A stretch of DNA of 64,000 nucleotides from Longimicrobiales bacterium (GTDB taxonomy: Bacteria; Gemmatimonadota; Gemmatimonadetes; Longimicrobiales; Gaopeijiaceae): NCBI GenBank assembly GCA_951813395.1, contig OX638356.1:3608501-3672500 (forward strand), written 5' to 3'. The notes below the pieces were generated by a model that saw only the letters and a program-made list of their open reading frames with translations, was not told the origin of the DNA and made no database searches. Position 1 is the stretch's first letter. The number at the start of each line of letters is the position of its first letter. Both the position numbers and the translations under genes were made by a program. This document shows, piece after piece, positions 59,858 through 64,000 of this stretch.

Positions 59858-60726
59858 GGTGTCCGCCCCCCGACCCCGCCCGCGGCTCGCGCCATTCCGC
59901 GCGCACCGGAGTACGCCGGCCGCGCCGACACGCCGAGTCGTTCCAGCGCTGCCTTGACCCCCTCCACCGTCCAGTTGCCCTGGTGGAAGATCGAGGCCGC
60001 CAGCACGGCATCGGCCCCGGCGCGCACGGCGTCGGCCATGTGTTCGGGGGAATCCGCACCCCCCGACGCCACGATCGGCACGCGCACCGCGGACCGCACG
60101 GCGCCCAGAAGGGTGAGCTCGTAGCCGCTGCGCGTTCCGTCCCGATCGATGCTGGTCAGCAGGATCTCGCCGGCCCCGCGCTCCACCGCCTCCCCCGCCC
60201 ACCCCACCGCATCCCGCGCCACCGGCCTGGTCCCGGACCGCACGACCACCTCGTAGCCGCCCTCCCCCCCCAGCGCGTCGATCGACACCACCACGCACTG
60301 CGACCCGAAGCGCGCGGCCAGGTCGGTCAGCAGCGACGGACGCCGGAGCGCGGCAGTGTTCACGGCCACCTTGTCCGCGCCCGCCTCGAGGAGCGCCGCC
60401 GCATCCTCGATTTCGCCGATCCCGCCCCCTACGGTGAGCGGCACGGACAACCGTGCCCGCACGGCGGCCACGGTGTCCAGACGGGTGCCGCGTCCCTCGG
60501 GGGTGGCCGTCACATCGAGAACGACAACCTCGTCCGCCCCCTGCTCCTCATAGGCGAGGGCCAGCGCCGCCGGGTCGCCCTGATCCTCCAGGCCCCTGAA
60601 CCTGACGCCCTTGACCACCCGGCCGTCGCGGACGTCGAGACAGGGGATGATCCGTACGGGGAGCATCGGGACGACGCCGCCGGAGGCGTCCGCGCGCCCG
60701 AACCCGGCTCTCGCTCCGGCGGGCAT
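59854..60726 (-). CDS. hisF: Imidazole glycerol phosphate synthase, cyclase subunit
   Basis: A 290-residue beta/alpha barrel: RIIPCLDVRDGRVVKG (catalytic Asp), LDVTATPEGRGT, VGGGIGEIEDA, VSIDALGG, LLTSIDRDGTRSGYE (second catalytic Asp), VASGGADSPEHM. It uses ammonia from HisH to make imidazole glycerol phosphate and AICAR. ATG at 60726 has GGAGG eight bases upstream, so a 20-residue N-terminal extension before the barrel seems real. Starts three bases after the hisH stop. Confidence 0.94.
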   Translation of the reverse strand: MPAGARAGFGRADASGGVVPMLPVRIIPCLDVRDGRVVKGVRFRGLEDQGDPAALALAYEEQGADEVVVLDVTATPEGRGTRLDTVAAVRARLSVPLTVGGGIGEIEDAAALLEAGADKVAVNTAALRRPSLLTDLAARFGSQCVVVSIDALGGEGGYEVVVRSGTRPVARDAVGWAGEAVERGAGEILLTSIDRDGTRSGYELTLLGAVRSAVRVPIVASGGADSPEHMADAVRAGADAVLAASIFHQGNWTVEGVKAALERLGVSARPAYSGARGMARAAGGVGGRTP

Positions 60727-60729
60727 CGC

Positions 60730-61344
60730 TCAGGCCTCCAGCCAGCGCGTCAGGAGCGCCTTGCCGTAGTCGCCCGACAGCTCCGGGTGGAACTGGCAGC
60801 CGACCACGGGGCCACGCTCCACCGCCGCCAGAAAGCGGCCCGCGTACTCGCACCAGACGGGCAGCCAGCCGCGGGGAGCGGTGGCGAGGCGGTAGGAGTT
60901 CGCGAAGTATGCGTAGCCGCGCGGCACGATTTCGCACTGGGCGTCCGGGGACACCAGGTTCCACCCCATCTGGGGGACGCGCCAGCCCTCTTCCCCGCCC
61001 TCGTAGCTGCCCACAACGCCGTCGAACACCCCGAGACCGGGGACACCGGGCGCCTCCTCGCTGCTGCCCGCCATCAACTGCATGCCCAGGCAGATCCCGA
61101 GCGTGGGCCGTCCCCGCTCGATGCGTTCCCGCAGGGGATCCTCCAGACCGTGCGCCGCGATGGCGCGCCGGGCCGCGGCAAAGGCGCCCACACCCGGGAG
61201 CACCAGACGCCCGGCCGCCGCCACCTCGCCGGCGTCGGCGGTAGAGCGGACACGGCATCCAAGGCGCTCGAATCCGGTCAGGACCGAGGCCAGGTTGGCG
61301 GTGCTGGTGCGCACGACGGTGACCGCAGGGCGCCGAGGCGTCAC
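60730..61344 (-). CDS. hisH: Imidazole glycerol phosphate synthase, glutaminase subunit
   Basis: A 204-residue class I glutamine amidotransferase: nucleophile in [10 protein letters not shown], and the His-Glu pair in [23 protein letters not shown] is the usual HisH loop. GTG at 61344 overlaps the hisB stop by four bases. Works as a heterodimer with HisF. Confidence 0.94.
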   Translation of the reverse strand: MTPRRPAVTVVRTSTANLASVLTGFERLGCRVRSTADAGEVAAAGRLVLPGVGAFAAARRAIAAHGLEDPLRERIERGRPTLGICLGMQLMAGSSEEAPGVPGLGVFDGVVGSYEGGEEGWRVPQMGWNLVSPDAQCEIVPRGYAYFANSYRLATAPRGWLPVWCEYAGRFLAAVERGPVVGCQFHPELSGDYGKALLTRWLEA

Positions 61345-61979
61345 AGGACCCCCTTCGTGGACGGCACTCCGCGTCCGCCGGTGGACGCCAGCGCCACCCT
61401 CAGCGCCAGCGCCGTCGCCTTGAAGCACGCCTCGATACGGTGGTGGTCGTTGGCGCCCCGGATCACGTCGACGTGCAGCGTCAGGCCGGCGGCCTGCGCG
61501 AAGGAGCGGAAGAAGTGCGGCACCATCTCGCACGACAGGCCACCCACGCGTTCCCGCTGGAGACCGAGTTCGCCGGCGAAGGACGGACGCCCCGATACGT
61601 CGACCACGGCGCGCGCCAGCGCCTCGTCCAACGGCGCATACGCGTGCCCGAAGCGCGCGATGCCGCCACGGCCGTCGCCCAGCGCCCGCGCGACCGACTG
61701 GCCCAGCGCCAGTCCGGTGTCTTCGACGGTGTGATGGTCGTCGACCTCGAGGTCGCCTTCGCAGGTCAGCTCCAGCCCCCACCCCGCGTGGAAGGCCAGC
61801 GCGTGCAGCATGTGATCGAAGAAGCCGATCCCGGTGTTCACCCGGATGGCGCCGCGCCCGTCCAGATCGAGGCGCACCTCGACCCTGGTCTCGCCGGTCT
61901 CGCGTCGCACGCGGGCGCCTCTCGCCCCTTCGCCCACCGCAACCGCTCCCCCATTCTCGCCCCTGCCTGAATCACCCAT
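61341..61979 (-). CDS. hisB: Imidazoleglycerol-phosphate dehydratase
   Basis: A 212-residue monofunctional IGPD with two manganese-binding repeats: [30 protein letters not shown], then [15 protein letters not shown] and [17 protein letters not shown]. There is no N-terminal phosphatase domain, so histidinol-phosphatase must be encoded elsewhere (see the HisC fusion). GGAGG lies eight bases before ATG 61979; the gene overlaps the preceding one by eight bases. Confidence 0.94.
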   Translation of the reverse strand: MGDSGRGENGGAVAVGEGARGARVRRETGETRVEVRLDLDGRGAIRVNTGIGFFDHMLHALAFHAGWGLELTCEGDLEVDDHHTVEDTGLALGQSVARALGDGRGGIARFGHAYAPLDEALARAVVDVSGRPSFAGELGLQRERVGGLSCEMVPHFFRSFAQAAGLTLHVDVIRGANDHHRIEACFKATALALRVALASTGGRGVPSTKGVL

Positions 61980-63699
61980 CGAACAGTCCTCCAAAGTCGC
62001 TGTCAGCGTTGACGATGCGAGCGGCACCCGCGTCCTCGAGCGCGGCCCACAAGGCCGTGGCCGCCTGCTCGGCCTGCCCCGGCGGCACGACTCCCACCGG
62101 CACCACCCCCGCCCCCACCGCCGCCCTCACGTCGTCCGGCGTGTCGCCCAGCATCCACGCGGTCCTCGCGTCCAGCTGCTCCAGCGCGGTCCGCACGGGT
62201 GCCGGATCGGGCTTGAGCGGCGCGTCCTCGCGGCAGACCACCGCGCTGAAACACCCCCGCACCCCCTGCTCCCGCAGGAAGCGCCGGGCGTCGGCGCGCG
62301 GCCTCCCGGTCACGATCCCCAGCCTGAACGACCGTGCCAGCCGATCGAGCAGCTCGCGCGACGGGATCAGCGTCTCGCGGCGGCGCAGCCCCGGCGCCTC
62401 GTCGGTGCCCTGGTAGATCTCCTCGAAGCGCGCCGTCACCTCCTCCAGCGAGGCCTCGATCCCCGCGCTCTCAAGCACCCCGTGCGTCACCGCCCAGTCG
62501 TCGTTGGCGCTTCCTGCCGCCTTCACGGCGCCGATCAGCTCGTGTCCGGCCTCCACCCCGAACGACGCGCACGTCCGCACGATCGCCTCCCGGTACGACC
62601 GCCGCACGTCGGCCAGCACGCCGTCCATGTCCAACAGCACCGCGTCGGGCCCGCGCCGCGAACCGCCCACCGCATCCTTCGCACCCTCCGCACTCACCCC
62701 GCCAGCCCGCCCCGCGAGACACCTCAGCGCCCGCTCCACACGGCGGAACTCGCCGTCGTCCCGCGGCACCGTGATGCGCACGTACTCCGGCAGGTGCGGG
62801 AAGTAGCGCACCAGGACGCCCTGCGCGGCCATGCCCCGCTGGATCCAGCGCGCGTCCGGAAACGACGAGAACAGGAAGTTGGTCTGCGACGGCTGCGGCG
62901 CCCCTCCCACCTCCCGGATCACCCCGGCCAGGCGCTCCCGCCGCGCACGCACGTACTCGACGAACCCGCGCATCTCGTCCACCCCGTTCCTCAGCCGGTC
63001 CAGCGCGATCGCGATCGATGGCCCGGTCAGCGCGTACGGCCCCCCGAAGCCGCGCAGCACGTCGACCCGCTCCTTCGCGCCGACCGCGAAGCCCACGCGC
63101 AGGCCCGCCAGCCCCCACGACTTGGACATCGTGCGCACCATCACGGCGCGCGGGATCTCCAGGAGCGCCGCCGTGTGGTCCTCGTCCGCGAATTCCGCGT
63201 ACGCCGAATCCACCAGCAGCACCACCTCGGGAGGCAGCGCGTCCGCCAGCCGCAACAGCTCCCGTGTGGTAAACGCCCGTCCCGTCGGGTTGTCCGGCGT
63301 CAGCACCGCCACCACGCCCGTCCGCTCGTTCACCTCGGCCAGGATCTCGTCGTGGGGCAGCGTTCCCCATTCGTACTCGACGGGCACGAGCCGCCCCCTC
63401 GCCATGCGCGCACACGCCGGGATCATCTCGAAGGTGGGCGTGGGGAAGACCATCTCCCGGTCGGGACCCAGAAACGCCCGAAAGATCCGGTCGATCGCGT
63501 CGTCCCCCCCGGTCGTGGCCAGCACGTTGGCGGGGTCGGTGCCCAGGTACGCCGCGTACGCCTCCTCCACCGGCCGCGGATCCGCGTACTTGCGCAGAAT
63601 CCCGGGCCCGATCCGATCGAGCACGTCGAAGCACTCCCGCGGTGGCGGTTCGCCCTCGTTCATGCTGAGGTCGATCAAGTCCCTCGTGGCCGCGCTCAT
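61972..63699 (-). CDS. hisC: Histidinol-phosphate aminotransferase fused to a HAD phosphatase
   Basis: A 575-residue bifunctional protein. Residues 1 to about 345 are His[40 protein letters not shown] and the PLP lysine in [16 protein letters not shown]. After a short Gly/Ala linker, about 360-570 is a HAD subfamily I hydrolase: nucleophile [23 protein letters not shown] and [12 protein letters not shown]. The fused order and the absence of any other phosphatase in the operon suggest the HAD half is the histidinol-phosphatase, acting directly after HisC. ATG at 63699 overlaps the hisG stop (ATGA). Confidence 0.9.
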   Translation of the reverse strand: MSAATRDLIDLSMNEGEPPPRECFDVLDRIGPGILRKYADPRPVEEAYAAYLGTDPANVLATTGGDDAIDRIFRAFLGPDREMVFPTPTFEMIPACARMARGRLVPVEYEWGTLPHDEILAEVNERTGVVAVLTPDNPTGRAFTTRELLRLADALPPEVVLLVDSAYAEFADEDHTAALLEIPRAVMVRTMSKSWGLAGLRVGFAVGAKERVDVLRGFGGPYALTGPSIAIALDRLRNGVDEMRGFVEYVRARRERLAGVIREVGGAPQPSQTNFLFSSFPDARWIQRGMAAQGVLVRYFPHLPEYVRITVPRDDGEFRRVERALRCLAGRAGGVSAEGAKDAVGGSRRGPDAVLLDMDGVLADVRRSYREAIVRTCASFGVEAGHELIGAVKAAGSANDDWAVTHGVLESAGIEASLEEVTARFEEIYQGTDEAPGLRRRETLIPSRELLDRLARSFRLGIVTGRPRADARRFLREQGVRGCFSAVVCREDAPLKPDPAPVRTALEQLDARTAWMLGDTPDDVRAAVGAGVVPVGVVPPGQAEQAATALWAALEDAGAARIVNADSDFGGLFDG

Positions 63700-64000
63700 G
63701 GCACGATCTGCTGCGGTTCCGACACGACCAGATCGGTGCCGCCCCGCGCCTTCACCTCGAGCAGCAGCGCCGGCAGCGCCGTCCTGGGCACCGCCGCCCG
63801 CACCGCGTAGGCACTCTCGCCGTGCAGCCTCGACACGGTGGGCTCGCGCATGCAGGGCAGGATGGAGATGACGTGCTCGAATTCCGCCTCCGAGACGTTC
63901 AGCTCCAGCATCACCCGCCGCCGCGCCTCCAGAACCGACTTGAGGAGGAGAACGAGGTCGTCGATCCGGGCCCGGCTTGCCGGGTCGTCAAGGGCTGCCG
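63696..64000 (-). CDS. hisG: ATP phosphoribosyltransferase, C-terminal part (5' end beyond right edge)
   Basis: The last 100 or so residues of a long-form HisG. VMLELNVSEAEFEHV, ILPCMREPTVSRL and GGTDLVVSEPQQIV are the C-terminal regulatory (ACT-like) domain that binds histidine for feedback inhibition. The frame is open to the window edge. First visible gene of the his operon; the promoter lies outside. Confidence 0.92.
   Translation of the reverse strand, partial: AALDDPASRARIDDLVLLLKSVLEARRRVMLELNVSEAEFEHVISILPCMREPTVSRLHGESAYAVRAAVPRTALPALLLEVKARGGTDLVVSEPQQIVP

Noticed and set aside
1-64000. tRNA genes, rRNA genes, transposases, integrases and attachment sites
   Set aside because: None could be recognised on reading either strand; TPsiC-like GGTTCGA strings seen lie inside coding genes.

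Overview
The window is a 64 kb, GC-rich (roughly 68-70 % by eye), densely coded chromosomal segment of a diderm bacterium. Outer-membrane receptors and barrels, a Kdo transferase, Lol/MacB-like ABC proteins and many lipoproteins show the outer membrane. The mix of a SusC-like TonB receptor, a DUF5117/5118-type metalloprotease, DUF885, DinB lipoprotein, exported amidohydrolase and short 'carboxypeptidase-regulatory plus plug' proteins is what I associate with Gemmatimonadota. That assignment is an inference from gene content; no rRNA or marker gene is present to prove it. No tRNA, rRNA, insertion sequence, phage gene or CRISPR array was found, and no stretch longer than 300 bases lacks a gene.

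Layout. 1-8.9 kb (minus strand): a NurA-like nuclease cut by the left edge, a Tat-exported aminotransferase translationally coupled to a TonB receptor behind a three-copy 20-bp direct repeat, a DinB/DUF885 lipoprotein pair, and a cytoplasmic reductive-dehalogenase-like Fe-S protein. 8.9-16.3 kb (minus): ABC exporter, TPR lipoprotein, and a three-gene operon of lipoprotein, sensor kinase and sigma54-dependent regulator. 16.3-22.2 kb: sulfurtransferase, small envelope proteins, HU, zinc alcohol dehydrogenase, metalloprotease. 22.2-26.9 kb: envelope glycan locus (class V aminotransferase, GT4, GT9, and divergent waaA). 27-32.2 kb (minus): LolA-like protein, two FtsX permeases, ATPase and outer-membrane barrel in one operon. 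32.3-37.7 kb (plus): a membrane protein, an OsmC-family gene with an in-frame TGA exactly at the catalytic cysteine (probable selenoprotein), a circularly permuted D-amino-acid-oxidase-like flavoprotein, a cytochrome c/beta-barrel fusion and a five-haem cytochrome. 37.7-41.3 kb (minus): acetoacetyl-CoA synthetase and amidohydrolase.

41.5-57.3 kb is the accessory part. Two paralogous plug-only proteins bracket a ZIP-like/permease metal transporter, a 3421-residue type I polyketide synthase and a leucine-rich-repeat lipoprotein. The PKS has one complete, fully reducing, methylating module (KS-AT-DH-cMT-ER-KR-ACP), then a second KS and a shortened AT lacking its catalytic serine, and stops there without ACP or thioesterase.

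57.3-64 kb (minus) is a compact histidine operon, hisG-hisC/HAD-hisB-hisH-hisF-hisA/I/E-hisD, with mostly overlapping genes and two unusual fusions. The HAD half of the HisC fusion is the only candidate here for histidinol-phosphatase.

The most interesting items are the selenocysteine-type OsmC gene with its downstream hairpin, the PKS with a null second AT, the His fusions, the permuted flavoprotein and the tandem-repeat operator.
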